Part shown: positions 1 to 9,775 of the stretch, piece after piece
Position numbering within the stretch: position 1 is the stretch's first letter
How the letters are laid out: each line of letters opens with the position of its first letter
Assembly: GCA_003327455.1 (NCBI GenBank)
Contig: QOQU01000005.1
Span: 62,001 to 126,000, forward strand
Reading direction: 5' to 3'
DNA: 64,000 nucleotides
Source: Anaerolineae bacterium
GTDB lineage: Bacteria; Chloroflexota; Anaerolineae; Anaerolineales; UBA4823
Notes under the pieces: generated by a model
Seen by the model: the letters and a program-made list of their open reading frames with translations, nothing else
What the model was told of the DNA's origin: nothing
Database searches by the model: none
Made by a program: the position numbers and the translations under genes

Positions 1-903
1 CCGCCGCGCCTTTTCAAGTGGGCCACGATTAAAGGCACGGATTTCACGTTTAATCTCATCCCATTGGGTGGTTTTGTGAGGATAAAAGGAGAAAATGATC
101 CCGAAGTACCCGGTGGGTTAGCTGCTGCAAGTCCCTGGGTGCGCCTGGCGGTTATTGGGGCTGGCCCGCTAACCAATATCCTGATCGGGATTGTTCTATC
201 GGTCTGGCTGTTCTATCAGGCAGGCGAGCCAGTCCTGGATCGGGTTAAAGTGATGGGGGTTGCCCCGAGTTCACCAGCAGCGCAGGTTGGAATACGCCAG
301 GGAGATGTTATCCTGGAAGTGGATGGGGAGCGGGTTGAATCGGTAGAAGAGTTGCGCGATTTAATTTATGCTCATCTTGGAGAAGAAATCCGCCTGGTTT
401 ATGAGCGCGAGGGGCAGACTTACACGGTTTCATTGGTGCCGCGCAATCCTCCCCCTGAAAATGAAGGGGCGATAGGCATCCTGATGGGGTATGACACACG
501 CCCAACTTCCATTTTTCGCGCCATTCCGCGTGGGGTAGATGCAGCCTTCAACTATGTACGCGTCCTCTTTTCTTTGCCTCGTCTATTGATGAGCGGGGAG
601 GTCTCGCCGGAAGCGGCCCGTCCGGTGGGATATAAAGGGATGTTTGATCTCTATCGCCAATTGGGAGACTCACTGGCTTTCTTCACCGCCATTACCATGT
701 CGTTAGGGGTGTTGAATCTGTTTCCGATACCAGCCCTCGATGGAGGCCGGATTGTGTTTGCCCTGGTGGAGATCATTCTGCGCCGCCGGGTTCCGCCACG
801 CTTCGAAAATGCTTTGCACTACATTGGCTTTTTGGTATTATTAGCCTTGTTGATTTACATCAATATCTTAGATTTTGTCGATCCGGTTGAGTTACCCTTT
901 TAG
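1..903 (+). CDS. rseP: RIP metalloprotease RseP/site-2 protease (5' truncated by window edge)
   Basis: Intramembrane zinc metalloprotease that cleaves membrane-bound regulatory proteins. The reading frame is open from base 1, so the gene begins left of the window and the N-terminal HExxH helix is not visible. Visible residues 1-30 contain the conserved GTDFTFNLIPLGGFVRIKG stretch. A PDZ domain follows at about residues 80-150 (APSSPAAQVGIRQGDVI). The C-terminal half carries the second catalytic motif, NLFPIPALDGGRI, at visible residues 239-251, where Asp247 is the third zinc ligand expected in S2P proteases. Hydrophobic segments flank the motif and lie at the C-terminus. The next gene starts 12 bases downstream. 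Only the length and N-terminus are uncertain. Confidence 0.93.
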   Translation, partial: PPRLFKWATIKGTDFTFNLIPLGGFVRIKGENDPEVPGGLAAASPWVRLAVIGAGPLTNILIGIVLSVWLFYQAGEPVLDRVKVMGVAPSSPAAQVGIRQGDVILEVDGERVESVEELRDLIYAHLGEEIRLVYEREGQTYTVSLVPRNPPPENEGAIGILMGYDTRPTSIFRAIPRGVDAAFNYVRVLFSLPRLLMSGEVSPEAARPVGYKGMFDLYRQLGDSLAFFTAITMSLGVLNLFPIPALDGGRIVFALVEIILRRRVPPRFENALHYIGFLVLLALLIYINILDFVDPVELPF

Positions 904-914
904 GAATATAGATA

Positions 915-1952
915 ATGAAAAATCCGGCAAAAATTACCCTGACCCAATTAAAACAGGCCTTGCTCGATGTGAATACTCCCCTGGCTGCAGCGTACCTCTA
1001 TCGTTTGTCTGATCTTAGCGATCGAGATCTGGCTGAAATTAAGTCCTTCTGGCATGAAATTCCGATTTGGCGCAAGCAGGCTCTGATGGAAGACATCGAA
1101 GAGATGTCAGAGAATGATCCCCTGCTCTCTTATGAAAACCTGAGCCTCTTTGCGTTGTCCGATCCAGACGCCCGCGTGCGTGAACTGGCGATTCGTTCTC
1201 TGGCTTACTATGAACAGCCTGATTTCCTAAACACGCTCTTAGAAATGTTGAAAAATGATCAATCCCCCGAGGTGCGCGCTGCGGCAGCTTTTGCGTTGGG
1301 TAAATTCGTCTTCCTGGGAGAGATCGACGAGTTAGCCGAAGAACGCCTGCATGAAGTGGAAGATCGCCTGATCCAGACTTTTAGCAGCAACGACACGCTT
1401 CTGGTGCGCCGCAGTGCCCTTGAAGCGTTGGGGTTTTCGAGTCGCCCGGAGGTAGAGGCGTTTGTGCGCGAAGCATATTACTCGAATAATCGCGATCTGA
1501 TTGCCAGTTCGCTGGTTGCCATGGGGCGCTCCGTTGACAGCGAATGGACGCCGCTGGTCGAAGCGATGTTAGACCATGAGGATCCGGTTATTCGCTATGA
1601 AGCCGCCCGGGCGGCTGGGGAATTAGAAGCGGTGAGCTGTCGGCGGCGCTTGCTCGAATTGGTGGATGATCCGGATCTGGATGTGCGCCTGGCAGCGATC
1701 TGGTCGCTTTCCCAGATCGGTGGTGAAGGGGTGATGGACAGACTCATTGACCTTTATGAGACGACCGAAGATGACGAGGTCCTTGATGTGCTCGAAGATG
1801 CCCTCGACAATCTGGCTTTCACGGAGGGTGAAGGCTTTTTTGGTTTGATGGACGTTGAACGAATGATCAGGGACAATGATGAGGGGGAATTTGACGATTA
1901 CCTTGAAGAGTGGAATGATTTTGATGATTTTGAAGATGAAGATGAGGACTGA
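915..1952 (+). CDS. HEAT-repeat protein with acidic tail
   Basis: A 345-residue, probably cytoplasmic protein built of alpha-helical HEAT/PBS-lyase-like repeats. Recurrent units of about 31 residues show the pattern DPDARVRELAIRSLAYY, SPEVRAAAAFALGKF, DPVIRYEAARAAGELE and DPDLDVRLAAIWSLSQIG, between about residues 85 and 280. No signal peptide or membrane segment is seen. The last 25 residues are almost all Asp/Glu/Phe/Trp (EEWNDFDDFEDEDED). HEAT solenoids usually scaffold protein-protein contacts; the partner is unknown. It sits 12 bases after the site-2 protease gene and 29 bases before a secreted peptidase-like gene, so co-transcription is likely. Confidence 0.85.
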   Translation: MKNPAKITLTQLKQALLDVNTPLAAAYLYRLSDLSDRDLAEIKSFWHEIPIWRKQALMEDIEEMSENDPLLSYENLSLFALSDPDARVRELAIRSLAYYEQPDFLNTLLEMLKNDQSPEVRAAAAFALGKFVFLGEIDELAEERLHEVEDRLIQTFSSNDTLLVRRSALEALGFSSRPEVEAFVREAYYSNNRDLIASSLVAMGRSVDSEWTPLVEAMLDHEDPVIRYEAARAAGELEAVSCRRRLLELVDDPDLDVRLAAIWSLSQIGGEGVMDRLIDLYETTEDDEVLDVLEDALDNLAFTEGEGFFGLMDVERMIRDNDEGEFDDYLEEWNDFDDFEDEDED

Positions 1953-1981
1953 AGCAATTTGCGATTTGTGTTGACGGACGG

Positions 1982-3178
1982 ATGAGCCATTCTAAGCTAA
2001 GGCTTCTCTCTCTCATTATCTGGCTGGTTTTGAGCGCAGCCTGTCCGCACCAACAAGGGGAAGAGAAAATCGAGTGGAATTGCCTGCTGACCTATCGGTT
2101 CGGTGAAGCCCTTATCCTGAAAGGAAAGATCCAGATCCAAAACCCTCCTCAAGAGGTGAGTCTGGTCCTCGAGTCGAACTCTCAGACAGTCGTAGAATCA
2201 TTGTCGCTCGATGGACAGGGGAACTTTGAATACCAGGATAATTTTCAACAGTTGTCGTTACGCCCCTTTGAACGGGTTGAATATTGGCTGGAAGGCGTTC
2301 TCCAAGACGGAACGCCGTTTACGACTCCTAAGAGAGAATTTCTCTATGAGGACAATCGTTTTCCATGGAAAACTCGCTCTCAACCACCTTTTCGGGTTCA
2401 CTGGCGGCAAGGCGATTTGCAATTCGCCCAAACGGCTTTGAATGTGGCAAGGGACGCTCAGCTTGCGATTAAAGAACTCTTTCCAATTGAGGGAAACTTA
2501 CCAATTGACATATACATTTATGCGACGCCCGGCGAGTTAAGGCAGGTCTTCCAGAATTCGAACCCAAAGTGGGTTGGCGCGCACGCTGATCCAGACCTGG
2601 GAGTAATTCTGATTTCCGTCAGCGAAGGCATGGACCAACGCCTACAGATGGAACAACAGATTCCCCATGAGATGATGCACATCTTTCTTTATCGTTATCA
2701 TCCAACAGCCTATGCTAACCTGCCTGCCTGGCTGAAAGAGGGACTGGCAACGACGGTGGAGTTTTACCCCAACCCGGATTATTACACATTGCTCGAAACC
2801 GCCAGGCAAAATCAATCATTGTTGAGCTTGCCGGGTCTATGCCAGAACTTTCCTTCAGAAGCAGCCCAGGCATATGTGGCGTATGCACAATCTGCCGCAA
2901 TTGTTCAATACCTGATGGATCAATACGGGATAGAAAAGATTCGTCAATTGATCGACGCATATGGAGAACAACTGGATTGTGAAGCCGGTTTCTATCGCAC
3001 GTATGGATTCTCACTGGCTCAACTCGAAGGAGAATGGCAAAAAGCCCGCTTTGGTGAGGCGAATTCAAGCCGTGTGCTGGCAAACCTTGCCCCGTGGGGA
3101 ATCTTGCTGGTTTGTGTATTGTTTTTACCGCTCATTCTCTCCTGGCGTTTGCTCTCTCAATCTTCTCAGAAGGAGTAA
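1982..3178 (+). CDS. Secreted/membrane gluzincin-like (peptidase MA-type) protein
   Basis: A 398-residue protein with an N-terminal hydrophobic signal ending LVLSAAC, either a signal peptide or a weak lipobox, so it is exported. The middle holds a zinc-peptidase signature: HEMMH at about residues 229-233, followed about 22 residues later by WLKEGLAT, whose Glu is the likely third ligand. This arrangement is typical of gluzincins of the peptidase MA-like group. A C-terminal hydrophobic helix (WGILLVCVLFLPLILSWRL) probably anchors the protein, with the catalytic domain outside the cytoplasm. The substrate is unknown. Proximity to a site-2 protease and a HEAT protein suggests an envelope-related role, which is inference. 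Confidence 0.8.
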   Translation: MSHSKLRLLSLIIWLVLSAACPHQQGEEKIEWNCLLTYRFGEALILKGKIQIQNPPQEVSLVLESNSQTVVESLSLDGQGNFEYQDNFQQLSLRPFERVEYWLEGVLQDGTPFTTPKREFLYEDNRFPWKTRSQPPFRVHWRQGDLQFAQTALNVARDAQLAIKELFPIEGNLPIDIYIYATPGELRQVFQNSNPKWVGAHADPDLGVILISVSEGMDQRLQMEQQIPHEMMHIFLYRYHPTAYANLPAWLKEGLATTVEFYPNPDYYTLLETARQNQSLLSLPGLCQNFPSEAAQAYVAYAQSAAIVQYLMDQYGIEKIRQLIDAYGEQLDCEAGFYRTYGFSLAQLEGEWQKARFGEANSSRVLANLAPWGILLVCVLFLPLILSWRLLSQSSQKE

Positions 3179-3180
3179 AC

Positions 3181-3474
3181 ATGACCGAAGGAACACAAAA
3201 ACGACTGCACGCGATTGTCGAAGGCACTGTGCAAGGGGTTGGATTTCGCATGTTCGTTGCTCGCTTAGCTGCTGATTACCGCCTGACCGGTTGGGTGCGA
3301 AATACCTGGGATGGAAAGGTTGAAGTGGTTGCCGAGGGGGAGGAAGGAAAGCTCAACCAGTTGTTGGTCAACTTAAAGGTCGGGCCACGCGCGGCTTATG
3401 TCACCAATGTACAGGTTCACTGGCTGCCCGCCAGTGGAGAATTTCAGGATTTTCGGATTCGTTCTACCATTTGA
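3181..3474 (+). CDS. acyP: Acylphosphatase
   Basis: A 97-residue enzyme that hydrolyses the carboxyl-phosphate bond of acylphosphates. The family signature GTVQGVGFRMFVARLA contains the phosphate-binding loop and catalytic Arg, and the second signature GWVRNTWDGKVEVVAEG contains the catalytic Asn. The length is normal for the family. The ATG at 3181 was chosen over longer in-frame starts because it is preceded by AAGGAG at a good distance and lies 2 bases after the upstream stop. It is probably the last gene of the operon; radC converges on it with a 5-base gap. Confidence 0.95.
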   Translation: MTEGTQKRLHAIVEGTVQGVGFRMFVARLAADYRLTGWVRNTWDGKVEVVAEGEEGKLNQLLVNLKVGPRAAYVTNVQVHWLPASGEFQDFRIRSTI

Positions 3475-3479
3475 GCATC

Positions 3480-4178
3480 TTAGCCAAAGGCAAGACCGCG
3501 TTCTTTTAGCGAGGCATAGCGGTTGCGACCAACGATGATATGATCGAGTACCTCGATGTCGAGCAGTTGACCAGCCTGAATGATGGCACGGGTCAGGGCA
3601 ACATCTTCGCTGCTCGGCGTGGGGTCGCCGCTGGGGTGATTGTGAATGACAATAATGGCGGCGGCATTGAGGCGAACCGCCTGACGAAAGATCTCACCTA
3701 CCCGAACCTGCGCCGAATTCAGAGAGCCTCGCACAATCGAGTGAATCTCCAAAACGCGATTGCGGGTATCCAGGATCAGCACTCGCATTTCTTCCTGCTC
3801 CAGACCGCTCATTTCATGGTCGACTAACATAAAGGCATCCTCTGGGCTGCGGATGGTTGGTCGCTCGTCTGATTCCAGGCGCATGCGATTGCCCAGTTCG
3901 ATAGCCGCTTTAATTTGAGCAGCTTTTGCCGGTCCAATGCCATGTTGAGCGCTTAATTCCTGAAAAGAAGCGCGATGAAGCCCCAGAATACCTCGAAAAT
4001 CTCGCAGCAATCGTTGTCCGATCTGCACTGCGTTCTCTCCCGGTACGCCGGTGCGAATCAAAATTGCCAGTAACTCGGCATTGCTCAGCGCGCTGGCACC
4101 TTTTTCGGCAAGCCGTTCGCGTGGCCGATCGGTTTTCGGTAAATCTTGAATGCGAAAAGTGACATTGGACTCGTTCAT
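3480..4178 (-). CDS. radC: RadC/UPF0758 JAB-domain protein
   Basis: A 232-residue member of the RadC family (JAMM/MPN+ metalloprotein). The N-terminal region (about residues 10-90) has helix-hairpin-helix-like sequence (LSAQHGIGPAKAAQIKAA). The C-terminal JAB domain carries the metal site HNHPSGDPTPSSEDVALT, with an upstream Glu in VGEIFRQAV. The family was named for a repair phenotype, but its biochemical function is unsettled, so the name is historical. The gene is single and converges with acyP. Confidence 0.93.
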   Translation of the reverse strand: MNESNVTFRIQDLPKTDRPRERLAEKGASALSNAELLAILIRTGVPGENAVQIGQRLLRDFRGILGLHRASFQELSAQHGIGPAKAAQIKAAIELGNRMRLESDERPTIRSPEDAFMLVDHEMSGLEQEEMRVLILDTRNRVLEIHSIVRGSLNSAQVRVGEIFRQAVRLNAAAIIVIHNHPSGDPTPSSEDVALTRAIIQAGQLLDIEVLDHIIVGRNRYASLKERGLAFG

Positions 4179-4260
4179 CAGTTCTTTCCTTATCTGGCAT
4201 CAAGGTTGCACAGTGGATTCAGGGTCAGGACCTGGTCGGTGTAAGAGTTCAAGAACGTGC

Positions 4261-4266
4261 TATAAT
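4261..4266 (+). promoter_or_regulatory. Probable -10 element (TATAAT)
   Basis: A perfect TATAAT lies 24 bases before the ATG of the zinc-ribbon membrane protein, in the divergent gap with radC. No good -35 is seen 16-18 bases upstream, so this is a partial promoter call. Confidence 0.45.
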
Positions 4267-4289
4267 CGAAACGTTTTTTAGAATAGCCT

Positions 4290-4748
4290 ATGGAAATCAA
4301 TACTTTTCGGAATTTGATTTTAGTTTTTACTGCCTGGGGAGGCGCGTTTCTGGCAGCCTTGTGGTTGAGTCTGGTCATCTGGACTTATCGGGACATTCGA
4401 CAGCGAACGCGCGATCGTCTGGCGCGCATTTTGGCGATTCTCGTTGTAACGGTTTTGTTTTTACCCGGTTTGGTGATTTATTGGATTCTCCGTCCTCCCC
4501 GCACTCTGGAGGATGAATACCAACAGACCCTGGAGGAAGAAGCCCTGTTACAATCCATCGAAGAGGCTGTTTTATGTCCTGGCTGTGGACGGAAGGTCGA
4601 GGCGGATTGGATGGTCTGTCCCTCCTGTCATACCAAATTGCGCAAACAGTGTCACCAATGCCAGCGATTGCTGGAGCTGTCATGGAATATCTGCCCCTAT
4701 TGTGCTACCCCTGTGATCGGAATGCGTAAGGAAGAAAAAGACCTGTGA
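4290..4748 (+). CDS. Two-TM protein with double zinc ribbon
   Basis: A 152-residue protein. The N-terminus has two hydrophobic helices (about residues 8-32 and 45-68), followed by an acidic linker (LEDEYQQTLEEEALLQSIEE). The C-terminal domain has four paired cysteine knuckles: CPGC, CPSC, CHQC and CPYC, i.e. two zinc-ribbon (DZANK-type) units. The zinc ribbons most likely face the cytoplasm. Function unknown; such domains usually mediate protein or nucleic acid contacts. The 3' end overlaps the stem of the enolase terminator on the opposite strand. Confidence 0.8.
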   Translation: MEINTFRNLILVFTAWGGAFLAALWLSLVIWTYRDIRQRTRDRLARILAILVVTVLFLPGLVIYWILRPPRTLEDEYQQTLEEEALLQSIEEAVLCPGCGRKVEADWMVCPSCHTKLRKQCHQCQRLLELSWNICPYCATPVIGMRKEEKDL

Positions 4749-4768
4749 GACGGGATGTCTCACAGGTC
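4735..4768 (-). terminator. Rho-independent terminator of eno
   Basis: A perfect 11-bp stem (4740-4750 pairing with 4758-4768, 7-nt loop) lies 11 bases beyond the enolase stop. On the minus strand the stem is followed by CTTTTTCTTC, a good U-tract. On the plus strand there is no U-run, so it mainly serves the minus-strand gene. Confidence 0.85.
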
Positions 4769-4779
4769 TTACATGGGGA

Positions 4780-6081
<1,302 letters not shown>

Positions 6082-6172
6082 TCACCTCATTGAGAGAATA
6101 TATTCCACCTGTCGGCAGTCTGTACCTACCAGCAGGAATTGTTTGCGGAAATCGCTCTAAGTATACTCCGTT

Positions 6173-7897
6173 TTATTCGGTGCGGACTACCTCAGTAGTT
6201 GAAATTCGGTTTTGACCATCTCCGTTCTCCTGGACGGTTGGGGTGAGGGTGTTTGCATCCTTAGCTCTGAAAGCACGCTCTCGCACAGCCTCGATAAAAG
6301 CGACGAAGAGGGGGTGTGGGCGGTTGGGGCGCGAGAGGAACTCAGGGTGGAATTGCGTACCAAGCATGAAGGGATGATCGGCTAGCTCGGCGATCTCGAC
6401 CAGTTTCCCGTCAGGCGAGATGCCCGAGAAGACCATTCCATGTTGCGAGAACAGCTCGCGATAGGCGTTGTTGAACTCGAAGCGATGTCTGTGACGTTCA
6501 TAGATGATACTTCTCTCGCTAAATCTGGCGTAAGCCTGAGCTGCTCTGGTATTGGGCACTAAACGACAGGGATACAAACCCAGCCGCATCGTGCCGCCCA
6601 TATCCGCGATATCACGCTGGTCGGGCATCAGGTCGATCACTGGATGGGGGGTAGAACGGTCAAATTCGGTCGAGTTGACGTGGTCACTCCCCAATACATG
6701 CCGACCGAATTCCACAACCATCAATTGCATTCCCAGGCACAATCCCAGGTAAGGCACTTTGTTTTCCCGGGCATAGCGAGCTGCCTGGATTTTCCCTTCC
6801 GTGCCGCGACTGCCAAAGCCGCCGGGCACAATAATGCCATCTACTTCGTTTAACACCTCCCAGCCTTTGCCTTTTTCGAGGTCCGAGGAATGTACCCAGG
6901 CAAGATCAACTTCCACCCCAATGTGCAAGGCAGCATGTTTGACCGCTTCCCGCACGCTCAGGTAGGCGTCGTGGAGTTCGACATATTTCCCGACCAGGGC
7001 AACCTTGAGGGTTGGCTTGGGGGCGCGCACTCTTTGGATCAGCGCATTCCATTCGCTCCAATCCGGTTTTTGACGGGCTTGTAGCCCTAAGCGACTCAGG
7101 ACGTAATCACCGGCACCCATCTTCTCAAGGAGCAGGGGTACTTCGTAGAGAATCGGGGTTGTAACCATGGGAAAAATTGCTTTGCTTTCTACGTCGCAAA
7201 ACAGGGCAATCTTATCCACCAGATCGTCATCCACCGGGTGATCAGAACGAGGCACGATAATATCGGGAGAAATTCCAATGGAGCGTAATTCCCGGACGGA
7301 GTGCTGGGTGGGTTTAGTCTTTAATTCACAGGTAGCTTCGATATAGGGAAGCCAGGTTACGTGGATGTACAGGGTGTTCTCGCGCCCGATATCTTTGCGC
7401 ATCTGGCGAATCGCTTCCAGGAAGGGCAGGGACTCGATGTCGCCAACCGTGCCGCCGATTTCCACCAAAACGATCTCAGCCCCCGTTGTCTTTGCCACTA
7501 AAGCAATGCGCCGCTTGATCTCATTTGTAATATGGGGGATAACTTGAATCGTGCCGCCCAGAAAATCTCCTCGCCGTTCTTTGGCGATGATTTCGGCATA
7601 TACCTGACCGGTAGTGACGTTGCAAACGCGGTTCAGGCTGACGTCGATGAAACGTTCGTAATGCCCCAAATCCAGGTCTGTCTCTGCTCCATCATCGAGA
7701 ACAAAAACTTCTCCGTGTTGATAAGGGCTCATGGTACCTGGATCGACGTTAATATAAGGATCGAGCTTTTGCACAGCGACTTTGAATCCCCGTTCTTTGA
7801 GCAAACGCCCAATAGCCGCCGCAGTGACGCCTTTACCTACCGAACTGACAACGCCGCCGGTAAAGAAGATATATTTGGGTTGAATGATTTCTTCCAT
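6173..7897 (-). CDS. pyrG: CTP synthase
   Basis: A 574-residue enzyme aminating UTP to CTP with glutamine. The synthase domain begins at [20 protein letters not shown] (P-loop). The C-terminal class I glutamine amidotransferase has the nucleophile elbow YLGLCLGMQ and the His/Glu pair in LGTQFHPEF. An upstream in-frame start would add 26 residues not expected in the family. The ATG at 7897 is preceded by GAGGGA and gives the conserved N-terminus, so it is preferred. A short C-terminal tail (about 30 residues) makes it slightly longer than average. Confidence 0.97.
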   Translation of the reverse strand: MEEIIQPKYIFFTGGVVSSVGKGVTAAAIGRLLKERGFKVAVQKLDPYINVDPGTMSPYQHGEVFVLDDGAETDLDLGHYERFIDVSLNRVCNVTTGQVYAEIIAKERRGDFLGGTIQVIPHITNEIKRRIALVAKTTGAEIVLVEIGGTVGDIESLPFLEAIRQMRKDIGRENTLYIHVTWLPYIEATCELKTKPTQHSVRELRSIGISPDIIVPRSDHPVDDDLVDKIALFCDVESKAIFPMVTTPILYEVPLLLEKMGAGDYVLSRLGLQARQKPDWSEWNALIQRVRAPKPTLKVALVGKYVELHDAYLSVREAVKHAALHIGVEVDLAWVHSSDLEKGKGWEVLNEVDGIIVPGGFGSRGTEGKIQAARYARENKVPYLGLCLGMQLMVVEFGRHVLGSDHVNSTEFDRSTPHPVIDLMPDQRDIADMGGTMRLGLYPCRLVPNTRAAQAYARFSERSIIYERHRHRFEFNNAYRELFSQHGMVFSGISPDGKLVEIAELADHPFMLGTQFHPEFLSRPNRPHPLFVAFIEAVRERAFRAKDANTLTPTVQENGDGQNRISTTEVVRTE

Positions 7898-7944
7898 AAT
7901 AGCATCCCTCACACCATTTTGAATATACCGCCTGGCAAAAGATA

Positions 7945-7974
7945 TGGGGAGGATACGAATACGCAGCCTCCCCA
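7945..7974 (-). terminator. Hairpin between Roadblock gene and pyrG
   Basis: An 8-bp perfect stem (7945-7952 with 7967-7974, 14-nt loop) follows the Roadblock gene on the minus strand. It is trailed by TATCTTTTGCC, a weak U-tract, so it may be a partial terminator or a pyrG leader structure. Confidence 0.4.
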
Positions 7975-8010
7975 CGCCTGACTTCTTTAATCGGGATAGA
8001 TCGCATAGGC

Positions 8011-8385
8011 TTAACCTACCAGGTTTTCCAGGTCTTGGGCGGCACGGCGCATTTCGAGAAACACCAGTCCTAATTTCGCGTTCTGGCGTGCCAAAACGGT
8101 TAGGACTGCTTCCTGTCCAACCGCGGTCAGGATTACAAAGCCGTTTGTGCCGCGGATATACACCTGTTCGAGCCCACCGCGGTGCAATTCCATCGAAATG
8201 CGCTCGCCTAAACTCAACATGGCAGCCGACATAGCGGATACCCGATCTTCTTCAACTTCGGGGGGCAGGGCAGAGGCGATGATCAGACCGTCCACAGAGA
8301 CGAGGGCAGAGGCTTCGATCTCGGGCGATGCGGTCTGCATCGCCCGCATTCTGGCTATCATCCTCTCGATCCGCGATTCACTCAT
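8011..8385 (-). CDS. Roadblock/LC7 domain protein
   Basis: A 124-residue cytoplasmic protein of the Roadblock/LC7 (MglB-like) superfamily. The alternating strand and helix pattern includes [20 protein letters not shown] and [20 protein letters not shown], typical of the family. Such proteins bind small Ras-like GTPases and act as GTPase regulators or scaffolds; no GTPase gene is seen next to it here. It lies upstream of pyrG on the same strand with a hairpin between them. Confidence 0.85.
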   Translation of the reverse strand: MSESRIERMIARMRAMQTASPEIEASALVSVDGLIIASALPPEVEEDRVSAMSAAMLSLGERISMELHRGGLEQVYIRGTNGFVILTAVGQEAVLTVLARQNAKLGLVFLEMRRAAQDLENLVG

Positions 8386-8504
8386 AAGCCTCTTGTTCTT
8401 TCAGAGTTTACCATACTTCACCTTGATTCGGAGGCACGATTTGACCTTCACAGTCTTTCTGCTCCATGTTAAACTATGATTTTGGCATTTTTTGCGAATG
8501 AAAA

Positions 8505-9128
8505 ATGGGTCGGTTTCTTTGTATTCTATTCATTTGTGGGATAGCCCTGGCTTTGAGTGTGGTTCCTGCGGTTGAGGCAGGTGAGTTCAAAGCCATTGTG
8601 CCGCGCATCGAGATTAGCCAACCGCGCCCGGGTCAGGCGCTGCAGGGACAGGTGCGCATCCTTGGCAGCACCAACATCCGCGATTTTGGACGCAGTGAAC
8701 TGGAGTTTGCCTATCAGAACAACCCCACAGATACATGGTTTCGCCTGGCAGAAAGTGACCAGGGTGTTGTGAATGACATCCTGGCGGTGTGGGATACAAC
8801 CACCATCACGGATAACAACTATCAATTGCGATTGACGGTAATGACCAGGGACAACCAGAAGCACGTCTATATGGTCGAAGGATTACGAGTGCGCAATTAC
8901 ACGCCGATTGAGACCGACACTCCGCAACCGGCCAGGCCAGAGGAAGAGCAAGGTCAAGTCACTCTGGAGCCCACTTTGCCACCCTTCACGCCGACTCCCT
9001 TACCCACAAATCCGCTTACGCTGAAAGAAAGTGATCTCATCCAGGGTGCACTGAAAGGCGTGGGGATGGTTGCCATTTTGTTCCTGTTTGGGACAGTGCT
9101 GTTTGTTTTACGTCAGCGACCTTCGTAG
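8505..9128 (+). CDS. Membrane-anchored secreted protein with Pro/Thr-rich stalk
   Basis: A 207-residue protein. A signal peptide covers residues 1-26 (cleavage near AVEAG). An Ig/CalX-like beta-sandwich region follows, containing ISQPRPGQALQGQVRILGST. Next come a low-complexity Pro/Thr/Glu linker (about residues 140-165) and a C-terminal transmembrane helix (VGMVAILFLFGTVLFVL) ending in RQRPS. The topology puts the beta domain outside the cell. No enzymatic motif is seen. The following genes are pth and mfd; functional linkage is not evident. Confidence 0.75.
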   Translation: MGRFLCILFICGIALALSVVPAVEAGEFKAIVPRIEISQPRPGQALQGQVRILGSTNIRDFGRSELEFAYQNNPTDTWFRLAESDQGVVNDILAVWDTTTITDNNYQLRLTVMTRDNQKHVYMVEGLRVRNYTPIETDTPQPARPEEEQGQVTLEPTLPPFTPTPLPTNPLTLKESDLIQGALKGVGMVAILFLFGTVLFVLRQRPS

Positions 9129-9154
9129 GTCTGGTTCTGAACGATGATTCCACA

Positions 9155-9754
9155 ATGTTGATTGCACGTGCACCATTTTTAATTATCGGATTGGGAAATC
9201 CCGGCAAAGAATATGCCCAAAGCCGTCATAATGTTGGTTTTATGGTTCTAGACCGCCTGGCTGAGCGCTACGGAGTTGCCTTTACCCGCTATGAGCAAAA
9301 AGCTTTTGTGGTCAAGGTAGCTTCTGAGCAGGGAAGCTTGATTTTTGCCAAACCGCAAACCTATATGAACCTGTCCGGTCAATCGGTGAGTGCATTGGTT
9401 CGCTTTTATAAAGTGCCACTGGAACAACTGCTGATTGTCTATGATGACATTGATTTGCCGTTTGGCACCCTTCGAATGCGGCCAGGTGGGAGCTCAGGGG
9501 GGCACAAAGGGATGCAGTCGATTATTGATCGTCTGGGCACACAAGACATTCCTCGTTTACGCATTGGTGTAGGGCGTCCCAGGGGTTCCAAAGCTGCCGC
9601 GAATTATGTGCTGGATGAGTTTAACGGGCGTGAAAAACTCGATCTGCCTTATATCCTTGATCGAGCTACCCAGGCGGTGCAGGATTGGATTCGCTTCGGG
9701 TTGGCGGAGGCAATGAACCGGCACAATCTAAACCTTCTGGCAGATGAACCCTGA
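9155..9754 (+). CDS. pth: Peptidyl-tRNA hydrolase
   Basis: A 199-residue cytoplasmic enzyme that releases tRNA from dropped-off peptidyl-tRNA. It has the family signature GLGNPGKEYAQSRHNVGF with the catalytic His, plus QTYMNLSGQSV, DDIDLPFGTLRMRPGGSSGGHKG and RLRIGVGRP. Length is normal. It is followed after 21 bases by mfd, an often-seen neighbour of pth. Confidence 0.97.
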   Translation: MLIARAPFLIIGLGNPGKEYAQSRHNVGFMVLDRLAERYGVAFTRYEQKAFVVKVASEQGSLIFAKPQTYMNLSGQSVSALVRFYKVPLEQLLIVYDDIDLPFGTLRMRPGGSSGGHKGMQSIIDRLGTQDIPRLRIGVGRPRGSKAAANYVLDEFNGREKLDLPYILDRATQAVQDWIRFGLAEAMNRHNLNLLADEP

Positions 9755-9775
9755 TCGTCCTGGTTTTTAAAGGTC

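Noticed and set aside
8441-8480. TTGACC and TATGAT upstream of the gene at 8505
   Set aside because: The spacing is about 28 bases, too long for a promoter.
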